A stretch of DNA of 64,000 nt from Tetracentron sinense (GCA_015143295.1 CM026551.1:10374499-10438498), one strand, 5' to 3'; counted from the stretch's first letter, positions 35,030 to 47,601 are shown. Notes: generated by a model from the letters alone, not told the origin. Made by a program: numbers and translations.

Positions 35030-36155
35030 TTAGGACTTAATTCTTCTAGTTTTTAATTATAATTTATTGTTTTCATATTTCAGGATTAAGGGGAGAAAAT
35101 ATCATAAATTCTCAAAGGATGAGAGCTTTCAAGAATTTAGAAGAGCCTAGGTGATGAAAGAACTGAAGAAAACAGGAAAATAAATGAAGAAAAAGTATAC
35201 GGGTCCAAACCGCCCGAGCGCTGGATAGCTCCGCCCGAGCGGAAGTCCGCAGATTTATTTTCCGGATTTTGCCTTTTTGAAACCCTACTTGCTACCTTAT
35301 AAAAGGAAACGAGTTCAGGAGTTCCAGGGACGATTTTGAAAAAGAAAAGGAGGCTGGAGAAGGGTTTTGAAAGGTCTTGGAGCATGGAATCTTCACCATC
35401 AATGGCGGCTACTCTCTCTCCCATGATCAACTAAATCTCTCATCTAGGGTTTCGATGAAACCCTAGCCAAGTAACTATGGTTTAGTTGTTTTGTTTTAGG
35501 GTTTTATTGTTTGTAAACGATGATTGCATGACCTGAGGATTGCTTTGACAATCGATTTTAATGTTTATATTCAATCTTAATAAAGTTATTCCTTGTCTTA
35601 GGAACTCTTCTTTTTGATTGAAATTCAATTCATATTTAATTTTTGTGATTTTATATATGAATGGTTATGCAATGGAATTTATCGTACAAGTAGTTAAATG
35701 TTAAGATGATCTATGCCTAGGGAAGACGAATCGTGCTACAACCTTAGGTTAATTAATTTAGTGTGGACGATTCGTGCTACCAAAGATAGGTCATGCCTAG
35801 ATTTAAATACTTGACCTTCTTGATGATTTGAATTGAGACTTGTAGTCTCAATTAATCGTAATCGAATGCAAATAATTATACCCTGATTAAATACAATATA
35901 CCATGGTTAGGAGGCTAGTGGTAGATTCGATGCCCTAGATCTCTTTCTCTTGACTTTCACATTACTTTTATTTGTTTTCAGTATTTAGAATAATTTTAAG
36001 ATTTTTAAATACAAACCAAAAACCTTTATTCACCATTAAATCAAAATTTCATCTTTACTATTAAGCAATATAACCAGCGCAGTCTTCGTGGTTCGACACC
36101 CTCAATACTTGTCACTATTCTCCGGAATTAGTGCTTTTACGAGGTAACGATCTTA
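35030..36155 (+). repeat. LTR-like sequence
   Basis: Features typical of a plant LTR follow in order: paired CCGCCCGAGCG motifs (35208-35240), a TATA-like TTATAAAAGG (35298), AATAAAG (35578-35584) and, near the end, CAGTCTTCGTGGTTCGACACC (36080-36100). The first of these, CCGCCCGAGCG, recurs in many plant LTRs from memory. Neither boundary nor target duplication could be fixed, partly because of the nearby gap. Confidence 0.5.
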
Positions 36156-36251
36156 ACCGATCACTTGGCCATTTAACCATAGTTAGAACCCTTGACCAGG
36201 GTTAATCACTTTTCGTAACCTCGGTTAGCAACCCTAACCCTTGGCTAAGAC

Positions 36252-36462
36252 ACCCTGGCCCTACCGGGCCTCACCCCTTGGCCTACCGGGCCTAATCTCT
36301 GCTAAACAGGTCAAACCCTAGCCTACCGGGCTCACCCTTGGCCTACCGGGCCCAATCTCGGCCTACGGGGCCCAAACTAGCCTACCGGGTTTCACCCTCG
36401 GCCTATCGGGTTCAATCCTAGTCTATCGGACTTACCTTATGCCTACCGGGCCCAATACCAAG
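36252..36462. repeat. CCTACCGGGCC minisatellite, eight or nine units
   Basis: Units of roughly 22-26 bp, each centred on GGCCTACCGGGCCCAATC or a variant, lie in direct tandem within the LTR-like sequence. Confidence 0.85.
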
Positions 36463-36527
36463 CACTTGACCAACCCGGTCAACCACTCCTAGCCTCCCGG
36501 CTAGACCCTAAGCCACCCTTGGTGCAC

Positions 36528-36540
36528 ACACACACACACC
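36528..36540. repeat. Short (CA)n microsatellite
   Basis: CACACACACACAC inside the Tat-like LTR remnant. Confidence 0.8.
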
Positions 36541-36934
36541 CCTAGCCTTGGCACGGGCTCATGTGCCAGAACTACGCTCGGTCTGATCTCACCCCTATGT
36601 GAGTACGTAGGCAGCCCAACCCGGGTTCGACCCTAGTCTAGGATTTTCTCCTTCTTAGATTAGCATTATTTTAAGTACTTAAGGCATTTGATTAAATCTG
36701 AGATTAATTTGGCTTAACCCTAGCAAGTAGGGAACCACTGAAAGTGGAAGTGCCGGGGTGCCTAACCCCTTCCCCGGACTTAACCGAACCTCTTACCCTG
36801 ATCTTTGATCGCAGACCAAGACCTTATCCAAATTCCGGGGACTTATCCCTTCCGAATGAATAGGTGGCGACTCTATACTCACCCGTGAGATGCAAACTAG
36901 GGTTTCACCAAAACCCGCGCTCACAGCTAGATTA

Positions 36935-37140
36935 ATGAATCCTAGGGGTGAGTGAATCTTACCACAGTTAGTGGTGTTAAAAGGAACATGTGACGGCTTG
37001 TAAGCCTCCTTTAATTGTGGTTAAGCATAATTAACCTAAGATTTTTTTTTCTCTAAAAAATTAAGGTTAGATGGATAAATCCTAAGGGTGAGTGAATCTT
37101 AATCATAGTTAGTATGTGTTAAAAGGGACACGTGGTGGCT
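36935..37140. repeat. Core-module repeat, paired units
   Basis: Two units each read CCTA(G/A)GGGTGAGTGAATCTTA followed by a GTTAAAAGG block. The second ends GACACGTGGTGGCTT with a G-box. Confidence 0.7.
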
Positions 37141-38004
37141 TGGGACATTTATGTTTTTTTTTTTGTGGAGCTTTCAAACTAAGCTATAATACGTGTCTCG
37201 TCAACTAATAAGGGTAAAATTGAATAAGAATATCATTAGTTAACAGAGTTACTATGATTTGCCTGACAGGAGAGGGTAGTGTAATTTTAGAAATAAGATG
37301 GGAGGTTTCTGAAATTTCACTAAACATTAGGTGAGGTGAGCGTAATTTACCCTTTTTTTATACAAAAATAAAAAGTTTATTACTATTGTAAACCAAAAAA
37401 AAATTAAAGCGAAATAACCTGATCCCTAATCATATGCAAAGGGAGTTAATAGAGTATTTATAGCCACGTTAAGTAAATTTGAAACCTTGCTAAAGCATAG
37501 CATTTCATGTGGACAAAACGCCACACCTAACAATGATGGCAAAATCCCCATGGGAGCTGCTTCTTCCAAGTCAAATTTTTGACTTGATATGACTTTTAAC
37601 TACAGCAAAGATTTTCACCAACTTTTAACTTTCACGATGCCAGAAGTTGACTTCTAACTTTCAAGAAGTCTATCTGGACAACACAGAAACATGGTAATAC
37701 TTGACTTTTGACTTTCTCACACCCAAAAGTTGAAGTCACTGGGGATGTCTATCCAAACGCTCCCTTAGTCTCTTAATCCAGGAATTGGACTGAATTTTCT
37801 TTAATTTAAAATTATAATTCCTTTATTAATGTCCCACATCACCACTATTTGTTATTGCTAATACCCTAAACTAGAGAAAACTTTATCTAAATTTTAGGCA
37901 ATGAGCATTGTCTATATAACAACAGCTGATACATTATTCTATTATAATACAAGAAATAGTTAAGAAAATTATTTTTTGTGATATAAATTATGTCTGTAAA
38001 AGGG
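37141..38004. other. Intergenic, no gene seen
   Basis: AT-rich. From 37540 to 37770 TTGACTT/AAGTCAA words recur in both orientations and end TATCCAAACGCTCCCTTA, which suggests an eroded MITE without a provable boundary. Confidence 0.4.
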
Positions 38005-38352
38005 ATGATTCGAGTAAGCAAGAGTCCTATCAAAAAAAAAAAAAAAAAAAGAGTAAGCAAGAGAAGAACTAGATATGATAGAGCATCTAATTATCTTTTA
38101 ATAATTGGAAAATCCATGGCCTTCAAATAAGCAAGAGAAGATAAGGAAAGAAATAGGTATGATAAAGCATCCAATTCTTTAATAATTGAAAAATTCATGG
38201 CCATGAGTAAGCTAGAGAAGAGAAGAACTATACAGTAAAGCATCCAATGCTCTAATAATTAGAAAATCCATGGCTTTGAGTAAGCAAAAGGAAGGGAAGG
38301 ACTAGATATGATAAATTAAGCATCCAATGCTTTAATAATTGGAAAATCCACT
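38005..38352. repeat. Tandem array, about four units of 80 bp
   Basis: Each unit has GAGTAAGCAAGAGAAGA, ATGATA(A/G)AGCATC, TTTAATAATTGGAAAATCC and ATGGCC blocks, with moderate divergence. The A-run at 38032-38050 interrupts the first partial unit. Confidence 0.85.
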
Positions 38353-38685
38353 TTCAATGGAGGGATGAAGGAATGTTATTAGGGTGAGGGTGAGATGCCC
38401 CTTTTTCGTTCTTCTAGCCTACTACTATTAATAATCTAATAGAAAAGAACAACACACACAAAACAAAAATAGTTACTATTATTCATAATGAAAGAGAATC
38501 TAATATTATCATGTATTCTGTAATTCCACCCAGTAATAGATTCTTTTGTCAAATTTGAATCAATTTTAGGAATAATGATTCATCATTATTCATTTCGTGG
38601 ATGACTCGGGAAGTATGACTCTGAGCATGTAAGAATCTTCTCCTTTTTTTGTCCCTTGTTTTTTTGGAAAAAAAAATTATAGTTT

Positions 38686-39185
38686 AATAAGGCATAGCCA
38701 TGGGGCATGAGGGGCAACTGCCCCTTAACTTAAAAAAATTATACTATATTTTTTAAGGGTTTAAAAAGGCATAGCAATGGGCAAGGGGCAGTTTCCCATG
38801 AACTTTAAAAAGAATTATATAATATCATTTAATTATTTAATAGGGCATATCCATAGGATAAGGGTCCATTGTCCATGAACTTTTGAAAAAATATATATTT
38901 TATATTATGTTATATGAATATTTAATAGGGAATAGCGAGGGGTAAGGGGACAATTGTCCACATAAAAAGAGATAATATCCCATAGAATTATGTATGAAAT
39001 GTACAGAAGAGGTGGCCCACGAACTTGGTTGTAAAAAAAAAATTAGTGTGTTGTGCCCCTGAACCCCATAGAACAAAAAAAAATTGTTCCCGTCTAATCA
39101 TTCTCCACAACCACATCAATAATTACTAACGCTTTCAATCAACCATCACTTTCCCATTACAAGGAAATATTGGCTCTGCCCTATG
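38686..39185. repeat. Four diverged 85-bp units and a possible transposon end
   Basis: Units begin AAGGCATAGCCATGGGGCA, AAGGCATAGCAATGGGCA, AGGGCATATCCATAGGATA and AGGGAATAGCGAGGGGTA. The right limit TTGGCTCTGCCCTA is roughly complementary to the unit start, as in a hAT element with GGGC-type ends. No target duplication found. Confidence 0.55.
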
Positions 39186-39884
39186 AGGACCCAATAGCAA
39201 GCTATTGTGGTGAGACCTTCCTAAAAAAATTAATTTAATATCATGCGAGCCAATGCCCACGTAACAGACCTTGTGCAATAATCTTTATGCTTTGGATCGT
39301 TGTATCATATATAGAATGTTTCCTATTAATGGCACTCGCTACGTTCCAATAAGACCCCTCTAAACCTCAACATGTAGCATGTCTTTTGCGGATCCAATAT
39401 TTGGATGTCAAGGTGTGTCCCATTGGAGATAAGTGGCAAAATATCAAGTCAATCGACAATTCTCGGTCGTTCGACAACTATAAAAATCGCTAATTTTTCA
39501 ACCTTTTATCGGATGACTTAGGCATCTCCAATCGACTGAATTTTTTGTCATATGTCTCCTAAGGGTCCTTCTTTGATATCTAGCCAACTGTCAAATTTCA
39601 AAACAACCCGCCATGTGTCAAGTATTAGGGGACTGCTCAATAGAGGTTCTAATGAGCACAATAACACTAGAACTGTAAACAAAACGAATTCTAAACAATA
39701 GTTGTATATCTGAAATTTGTATCCAATTACATACTAGCTATCCAAATATAATTAAATATTCGACGGATAGAGGGTATTCATATCCGATAATGAAATATAC
39801 ATTCAAATTCAGATAATATCAAATCATCTGATAAGAAAATAATAATTAAAAATATCAAATTAATATTTTATGAGCGGTGATTAG

Positions 39885-40115
39885 CGAACCAGGCGGTCCG
39901 TTATGTATATGGTCATTGTGTTCTTGTGTCCCTTTTAACACCTCTTTAGATCTTGGTTAAGCTTAACTAAATTAAAGTTAAGATATTGGTTTTTTTCTTA
40001 AAACCTGGGTTAATTGCTTAACCCTAGGGGTGAGTGAATCTTATAACCACAGTTGATGAGTGTTAAAAAGTGGGGTATGGACCAATGAGGACCGACAATT
40101 CGTTACACAGTATAA
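39885..40115. repeat. Stand-alone copy of the element nested at 1637-1868
   Basis: GATTAGCGAACCAGGCGG, CCCTTTTAACACC, GGGGTGAGTGAATCTTA and GGACCAATGAGGACCG are collinear with the nested copy. It appears to be inserted in a TATCCGA-rich AT block (39680-40450). Confidence 0.65.
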
Positions 40116-41089
40116 ATGCCTTGTAAGTTAAGCCTTTTCCATATTTTTATCCTCGTCTATATTAGAAATACCAATTTAGTATATCTAAAATTATGTAAAT
40201 AGTACAAATTAATAAGGTTAATTTAGTCTTATAATATATTATGTATATATATAATAATATATATCATATAATTGGTCAGATATTTGTTAAATCAAATATG
40301 TCAATATCCGGATTTGTATTCGATTATAAATAGATAGTAAAATTACTATTCAAATTTGCTCAGCTGAATAACTATTTAAATAATTATCCAAGCAAACGAT
40401 TTCATATACAAATTGATACAGATAATATTTGTATATTTTGACACCCCTACTACCAACTAGAACGTAACCATTCATAAATATATAGAGAGAGATGATTTCT
40501 AATGGGGTGACACTCCCTAGATGTTCTAGCAAGGGCGCCCTTTAGAAACTGTCATATATGTGGCATGTTTTTTTGGAAAACATATCATTAGATTTTAAGG
40601 GAGGTCCTTTTGAATATACTTGACATAAAATTGTCTGGTCGAACATTCTTAGACCAATTAGACCCCACTTAGTCGTTGGTTTGATGAGAAAATAAGTTGT
40701 TGTAAACTTCCATCGGTAATATTTGATGCTACAATCTTTCGTGAATGAGTTACTTTCACGTATATTCTAAAGGAAGATGTCACGGACTTGTATACAAAAA
40801 GAGACATCAGTGCAAATTTGATTTTACTATACATAAGGTGATACAACTCAAGAATTAAGGTTATTTTGTTTGTCTTCTTATTATTATAATTTTATAACTT
40901 ACATTTAAAACTATTGTTTATTTAAAATAATAATAATGAAAAATCGAAAGAAAAAAGAAAGCAAATATATATTTCTCAATCCTCGTACAAACAATAAATA
41001 TTGATAGTGTTAAGTCATTGATAGCAAATAAATTAATGTTAGCAAATAAATTAATCTCGTCACCATGGCCTTTCTGATAAAGCAATTAT
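40116..41089. other. Intergenic, no gene seen
   Basis: AT-rich. TTTTGACACCCCTA near 40435-40449 looks like a hAT end, but its partner (perhaps near 39665) is too diverged to be sure. Confidence 0.4.
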
Positions 41090-41495
41090 GCGCGATTGTT
41101 CCAGAAACCGGTGATCTAAACCTAAGTAACAATTATTGTTACTTCTAAAACTGTGATCTTATTACACCACTAATCATAAATTTTAATGTATAATCTTAGT
41201 TATTTTAAGTATACAAATCATCGTTAAGCAATCGTAATCTTAATGATTTCATACAATCATCATTACATTTCAAACCGTGATCTTAAGTTTAACAAGAAAT
41301 GTCCTCGTTTTGTAATGTATAATCTCGATTAATTGATATCTACAATCAGTGATAAATAACCATGACCTTTGATTCAATATACGATCACGCGATGAAAGAT
41401 CACGGTTATATATGAGCGCTATAACCGTGATTAATGACTTACGATTATGGATAAAAACCGTGATTGATAAGCTAAATTGTATTAGTGTTTGGTCC
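41090..41495. mobile_element. CACTA-like subterminal region
   Basis: Many copies of ACCGTGAT/ATCACGGT and close variants occur in both orientations, including the palindrome CGGTTATATATGAGCGCTATAACCG. The block ends AATTGTATTAGTG, where AGTG would be the inverse of CACT. Dense short subterminal repeats are typical of CACTA elements. The other end and the 3-bp duplication were not found. Confidence 0.4.
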
Positions 41496-42132
41496 CTGAT
41501 GGCTATTTGTGAGGTAGGTTTCAAATTTCTAAGGTTTTAAAATTTTGACGAAAATTATATATTAATGATTGATGTATCAATGAATTGTTGAAATGTCGTT
41601 CTATGGATTGTTGTCGATTATTGATTAATTTTTTTTACGTCTTATAGTTTCAACGTCCTCGATCTGGGTCATAAGTTTTGTGAGGATTCTAAAAAATGAA
41701 CTTTCTTTTAGTGTTTGTTTTTTTTTTTTAATTTTTTTTATTACAATTGTTTTAGATTCGTAGGAAGTGCCTCTATCACAGCGGATTCTAGATAAAATAA
41801 AAGGACATTTTTGTCAATTATTTACTAGTGTATTGTTTTGGGATGCTTGTTGTTGTTGGAAAATCTACACTTCTTAGTCCCCCCCCCACAAAAAAAAAAA
41901 ATGAATTTAGGTTATCAAGTTTTGTTATATTTAACATTGAGGAAGATGGAAAGAGGTTGTATTCTCTTATTATCAAAGAGGACTAAGCTGTAAAGGTCCA
42001 ATAATGGACACATAATCTTTCTGAGCATATTTGATTATAAAGGTGGGTTTAATAGAGAAAAATGTGAAATTTCATAACCCACTAATCTCGAGACAAGCCA
42101 AACTTAACTCAAGCTTGACCATTCCTTTCAAC

Positions 42133-42624
42133 TAGGGCTGTCAATAGATCGGATCATGATCCGGATCCGATTCGATTAGTCGGACTTTGGACCCTATATG
42201 TGATCTGTTGGATCAGATTCAGATCGGATCGGTAGAATTCGATTATAATCGGATTTGATCGGATCGGATATAGGGTGATCTGATCCGATTAAAATCCGAT
42301 CCGATTATAATGACTTTTTAAAATAATTTTAAATATATTATATAGATTTTCTATGCATAAAATATTAATTTAAAAAAATTAACATTAATTATAGTTAATT
42401 AAGGTAGTATTAGATTTGTATATTATTAAAATATAGTTTTTTTTTAATAAAATTAATCATAATCGGATCGGATCAGATTCAGATTTTACAAATATAATCA
42501 GATTCAGATTGATTAATTCATGATCCGACAGATCTCGGATCGGAGTCGAATCTATCGGATTCTTAATCAGATCGGATTTGGATCTAGGCAGATCCAATCC
42601 GAATTTGACCCGTTGACAACCCTA
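42133..42624. mobile_element. hAT-type MITE full of GGATC words
   Basis: Ends TAGGGCTGTCAA and the inverse of TAGGGTTGTCAA lie between 8-bp flanks CTTTCAAC (42125-42132) and CTTTCAAT (42625-42632), one mismatch. The 492-bp body repeats GATCGGAT/ATCCGATC throughout. No coding frame. Confidence 0.85.
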
Positions 42625-42727
42625 CTTTCAATCCTGCATTTTTGAGCTCAAAGCAAGCCCGAGCCTAGCTTGAACAAGTTCAAAGCGAGCTTAGCTTGAA
42701 TGCGCCCCTAATAACAATCATTATTTG

Positions 42728-45034
42728 TGTGAGCACATAAATTTACCGCATTTCCTCCCCTTTCAACTCTAAATATCAAAGCAAGGCCCGAGGGTAGAGG
42801 AATAACGCTAAACTTATTTGAATTGTCGCCACATGCTTTATAGGGGATAACAGGATCCCGAGATAATCCAAGATAAGGGGTCTACGGTCCAGAGAAGTCT
42901 AGGTAAGAGATCCATTTAGGTCCTGGGGAAGGGGTTAGGCACCTTAGGACCTCCATCCAATAATGGTTACCTACTCATTAGGTCTAAGCCAAACATTTAA
43001 AATCACTTAAAATTTCATAAACAATTAATAATTTACTAATCAAGCATAAATGGGGTGTAAAATTTATATCCTAGGTTAGGGTCGAACCCTAGCTCGGGCT
43101 ACCTACTTATCCGGTTAGTCGGAATCAGACCCTAATAGTAGTTCGGGGTGGTGACTGTTTTTATACTCGTTTCGGAGTGTGTGGTCACTTCCAACTCGTG
43201 CTTGAGTTGGGGGAAGCGGAGTTGAGATTTATGAATCTCACTCCGGGATTTGGTAACGGGCCTAAGTGCTCATGGGAAAGCTCTAGGGGGCGTTCATTTA
43301 TTAGGGTAGATTTCTTCTTTTTCATTTTAAGTTTTTTGAATGTTTTTGTTATTTTGTATTTTTCGATTTTTTTGTATTTTTTAATTTTAGCAAATTTAAC
43401 TAGTCAGGACTAACCTAGGTGCCCAAGGTAGGCAAAAAAAAGAAAATAAGGTCTAACTGATTAATTAATTTAAAGGCAAAGAGCGGGGCGGGACAACCGG
43501 CCTTAAACCAAAAAAGGATATGGTTTAAACAGACCCTGCTCTAGGTCCGAGGGGGTAGACCATGCCTTGAATATTTTTGAATCTTAAATTTTTTGATTTT
43601 TTTTGTATTTTAATTTGGCAAGTTTAACTAGTTAAAGACTAACCTAGGTGCCTAAGGTAGGCAAAAAGAAAATAAGGCTTAATTGATTAATTAATTTAAG
43701 GCAAAGAGCGGGGCAGGACAACCGGTCTTAAAATGATATGGTTTAAATGGACCCTGCTCTAGGTCCGAGGGGGTAGACCAATGCCTTTAATTTATTTGAA
43801 TATTTTGAATCTTTATATTTTTGATTTTTTGTATAAGCCTAACTAACGGGGTAGACTAACTATCTAAGTGCCCAATGTAGGCAAAAAAAATGAGAAAGAA
43901 TCTACGGCCTAATCCTATCTTGCACATACACACATGAAATAAATTACAATAAATTGAAATAAATAAAAAGAAGAAATTATACTTGATCGGAATGGTGTGA
44001 AGGTGATGGTGTGACTGCTACTTCGGGAAGAGGGATCTTCTCTATCTCTCACTCCAAAAAAAAGTAAAATGAAAACTAAAAAGAAAGATCTACAGAACAA
44101 TGGATTTTCCATATTAAAACAAGAGAGTGAGAGATATAATGCTGGTTCGAAAAGGGTCTCCTCTTGGATTCGAGCCAGGAGTAAAATGAAGGCTAGGTGG
44201 TGCCGACCTGAGATAGAGGCGACCAAAAGTGAGAAGGAAGAGATACACTGCAAACTCGTCGGAGCTGAAGATCCCGCCAGCTATGATATGAGATGGGAAT
44301 GAAGAGCCGTTGTATTCAAGGATTCCGACGAACAAGGATGAAATCACAGATCTTGGGTGTGAAACGATGCTCGCCAGGGAAGCTAGTTCGCCAGAGAAGA
44401 TTATCGGAAGTGTGATGCTATCAAAGGGGAGAACTCGAGAGATACCGCTGCGGGATTACCTGGGGCTGATTAAGACAATAGCTGCCTGATAATATGGAAG
44501 AGAGCAGGAAGTGTTGGCCGGAGAAGATGGAAAGATAATGCCACTGGTGGGAGAGAAACTGATGCAAGGGGAGAACTCTCCTTTCTGCCAAAAACCAAAA
44601 GGGAATGAAGGAAAGGAAAATGAGGTCATCTGACCTCATTACAATGTATTTATAGGTGGAATTAGGGTTTGAGGATATGGGCCTTAAGAGACATGGGTTT
44701 GGGCATTAATTTTGAATAGTATTTTGGATCTTGCTTGGGCCATAGGCTTTTAGGTTCCAACCCTTAGAGGATTTAGCTTAGGTGAACTTGGGCTTGGGGT
44801 TTTGACTTGGATTTTGTTTTGGAAATGGACATGGGTTGTGGGTTTTGCAATTGGGTTGTGGACCATGTGGAATGGATTTTTGGCTATGGGCTTTGAACAT
44901 GGGGTTTCTCTCTTTCTCTCTCTTGCTGCTGTAAAAAATAAATAAAATTGAGCTAAATTAAAATAATTAATTAAAAATAATAATAATAAAAAAGATAAAT
45001 GAGATTTTAGGGGTGTAAAAATAGAGTGTTCACA
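42728..45034 (-). mobile_element. Probable solo LTR of a Tat/Ogre-like element, 2.3 kb
   Basis: It begins TGTGAGCACA and ends GTGTTCACA (TG..CA). Flanks are ATTTG (42723-42727) and ATTGG (45035-45039), one mismatch. Its left part carries GTCGCCACATGC (42827-42838) and GCTACCTACTTATC (about 43098), the inverse of landmarks at 36180-36925. On the minus strand a TATA-like CTATAAATA lies near 44649-44657. No internal retrotransposon proteins are present, so this fits LTR-LTR recombination. Small minus-strand frames within it are not recognised. Confidence 0.65.
43405..43890. repeat. About 2.3 tandem units of 215-230 bp inside the solo LTR
   Basis: Units start at GACTAACCTAGGTGCCCAAG (43409), GACTAACCTAGGTGCCTAAG (43639) and a partial third near 43852. 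Each contains CAAAGAGCGGGGC and CTGCTCTAGGTCCGAGGGGG. Confidence 0.9.
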
Positions 45035-45793
45035 ATTGGGTTTTAGGGAGTGCCAACTATAATCACTTACCTCTCAAATCGCCCCAAGAATACTAAACGA
45101 ATACTTTATTTTATAAGTTACATGTGCAATCGGTTAAATCAACTACGAGTTCCTCCTTTTTTTTTGTAGAAATAACATCACTCTTCACACACCTAACTAA
45201 TATGTTATTTTGAGTAAAACTTAGCAACAATGATCATTGTAGCACCGGACTACAAACAACCAATATATTATGGACACATAAAAAAATGTATCAGTTATAA
45301 GCTTTTGATAATATAGAAAATTAGATATTAAGTACAATACAATTGTGAAACTGACACAATTTTTGAGGTGTTCATAAGGCAGTAGTTATTTACAACCCGG
45401 GCTAGAATGATCATTGTTGCTAAATTTCACTTTGTTAATTTAACTATTTATACAAGTAACCGGTAAAAATAAAGTATATGCATCTTTTTTTTTTTTGGAT
45501 GATTTGAAATGTAAGCTATTATAGCTAGCATTCCCTTTTGGTTATTTAGGAAAAAACATGTCCTCTAAAGAGTTCCATCCAAATTTCAAAAAAAAGTCAT
45601 TAGTCCGGTTTGGTTGCACTTCCGTTTTTTGTCTCATGTTTTTAAAAACAAAAATTTGATAATTTTTATACAAAACATGTTTTCAGTAAACATGTTTTTG
45701 TTTTCTGTTTTTAAAATTTAGTAACAAAATTTTTGAAAATCAAGATAACATATATTTTCTGGTACCTCTGTTTTTGAAACAAAAATTGAAAAC
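45035..45793. other. Intergenic, no gene seen
   Basis: AT-rich sequence without recognisable features. Confidence 0.5.
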
Positions 45794-46190
45794 ATGGACC
45801 TATCACCATCCACCCACAACTACCACCACACTACTACCCATCACCACTATGACACCACCACCCATAACCACAATACCACCACCACCACCACGACACCTTT
45901 ACCACAATACCACCCACAACCACCACCACAATATTACCACTACCACCCACCACCACCACCACCTACCACCACACCACCACTATTGCCACCACGCCACCAC
46001 CACCCATTACGCACCACCACCACCACCCACTACGCACCTCCACACCACTACCACACTACACCACCCACCACCACAACCCACTACGCACCTCCACACCACT
46101 ACCACACTACAACACCCACCACCACACTACACCCACCACCGCCATATAACACTACCACCACCACCACCACCATCCACCAAAGATCCATGA
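45794..46190. repeat. CCA/ACC-rich low-complexity tract
   Basis: Nearly 400 bp of C and A with little else, built on CCA trinucleotides. A 50-bp unit containing CACTACGCACCTCCACACCA is duplicated (about 46028 and 46080). The strand bias is extreme: the plus strand has almost no G. His/Pro/Thr-rich open frames here are consequences of the repeat. Confidence 0.9.
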
Positions 46191-46616
46191 CAGTCGTCAT
46201 CCAAACTGCTCGATCTTTTCTGAGGCAAGGCATTTTTCAAGAAATATTACGGATTTTTGGAATTTAATAGAGATTATCGTAATCATAGAAGTTCGCTGAT
46301 TTTTGGCCTAGGAGATCTTTTTCTTCCCACTGACATCAGTGGCATGCGACACCCTAGCCTACCAGACAAAGCCATAGATTTTGTTCGGAAGTTAATTACT
46401 CCAAGAAGAGACGAGATGATTATGAGAAGAATGTGAGAAACCACCGACCAACAATGATAAGTTTTGTGCTCTGAAAATATGTGAAACAGCCCTTCCCAAT
46501 GTTCTATTACATTCATAGTACCTAGCTACTACTCTACTAGATCAATAATATCGCGATATTGTTTATCAAAAAACCAAATTGCCATATTTGCTTAATTTTC
46601 TGATTGGGCGATGTAA

Positions 46617-46782
46617 TTTTTTTTGGTTCGAGATATACGTTTTGGCCGCAACACTGGTTAGGTGTTAGTATCTGTTTCATATAGTGGATGGGTGGAGAGT
46701 ATATACAAACTCCCACCCTCTCGGGAATGGAACCCGGTACCTCCCCTCAAAGCAGATTCACTGGGACAAAGCACTGGTGTGT
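46617..46782 (-). mobile_element. SINE family 1, copy 2
   Basis: A perfect 14-bp target duplication ATTGGGCGATGTAA (46603-46616, 46783-46796) flanks the insert. On the minus strand it holds a B-box GGGTTCCATTCCCGAG, the GGTGGAGAG-type body, a GTTGCGGCC end and an A tail (the T run at 46617). It is collinear with 10721-10893. Confidence 0.92.
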
Positions 46783-46796
46783 ATTGGGCGATGTAA

Positions 46797-47446
46797 ATAA
46801 AGTATCCATAATCACATATTTTCATAAATCATGCCCCCTACCTCAATCACTGTAACTTGAGTTGTCGAAAGTCCATTAAAAATTCAGAAATTTTAAAATA
46901 AAGATAAGAACAAGACCATGATATATACCTCCCTCTATGATCCAAACTGTATCCAAAAGAAGATTTGCTTATCATACACGAACATGCGCGTTTTAGTGCG
47001 TAAATCCACTAACACTCAGTCTATTTAAGCTTTAGATATACCTGAAAGAAAATGGTTTAATATTAACTTCAAATGACTCTACCAAATTTGGAGTCATCTT
47101 TCAAACTTTTGGTGTTCTATACTTTTAGGAGTTTGGCACCCTGTGTGTAGTGGTATATGCCAATAGGCCATGATAATCATCTTTTTAGGGTTCACACAAT
47201 TTTTAACAAATAAAGGACATGGTTGGAATGATCATCTCCTTTATAATATAATCATCAAATGAAAAATGAAACATGACCTAATCCACCATTTGAGATCAAA
47301 GCTTTTAATTGTTAGTGGTTTTCAAGCGCACTAAATTATAAGTATAGATCCAACTCATGAAAAATGGCGTCACATCTGTGTAGCAGCACAGGAATGCGCG
47401 CACACTAATCTGTTTCAGTTTGAAGGTTCCGTAGATAAGTGATATT
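46797..47446. other. Intergenic, no gene seen
   Basis: Unique-looking AT-rich sequence. It ends with the left target duplication of the retroposon at 47447-47601. Confidence 0.5.
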
Positions 47447-47601
47447 TTTATTTTGATTAAAGGCAACTAAACCACAAGGTGAAAGCAGCACGCAAAGCAA
47501 GGAAACACACACCCACACACCCACTCACACACACACTCACAACCCTTAGAAGCTTCACCCAAACACTCCCCAAAACCGGTACCAACCGTCTGGGGTGCGA
47601 T
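47447..47601 (-). mobile_element. Unclassified short retroposon with 15-bp target duplication
   Basis: A perfect 15-bp repeat TAGATAAGTGATATT stands at 47432-47446 and 47602-47616. Read on the minus strand the insert starts TCGCACCCCAGACGG, passes GTACCGGTTTTGGGG and a (GT)n-like tract, and ends in A-rich AATCAAAATAAA. The long target repeat and A-rich end indicate LINE-mediated retroposition. It is not SINE family 1 or 2, and no clear A/B boxes are visible. It could be a small-RNA or mRNA retrocopy. Confidence 0.75.

Larger units (their letters stand above)
36180..36925 (+). repeat. Tat/Ogre-like LTR end with a minisatellite
   Basis: The stretch contains TGAGTACGTAGGCAGCCC (about 36599-36616) and AGGTGGCGACTCTA (36862-36875), and ends CGCGCTCACA at 36925. 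These are landmarks I associate with Tat-type elements. A reverse-oriented relative lies at 42728-45034. The start is unclear. Confidence 0.55.

Noticed and set aside
43915-44639. Minus-strand open frames of 72-112 codons
   Set aside because: They lie inside the probable solo LTR and have no recognised domain. I considered an accessory protein but could not support it.
45774-46267. His/Pro/Thr-rich open frames of 138-157 codons
   Set aside because: They follow from the CCA repeat and are open in two frames at once.
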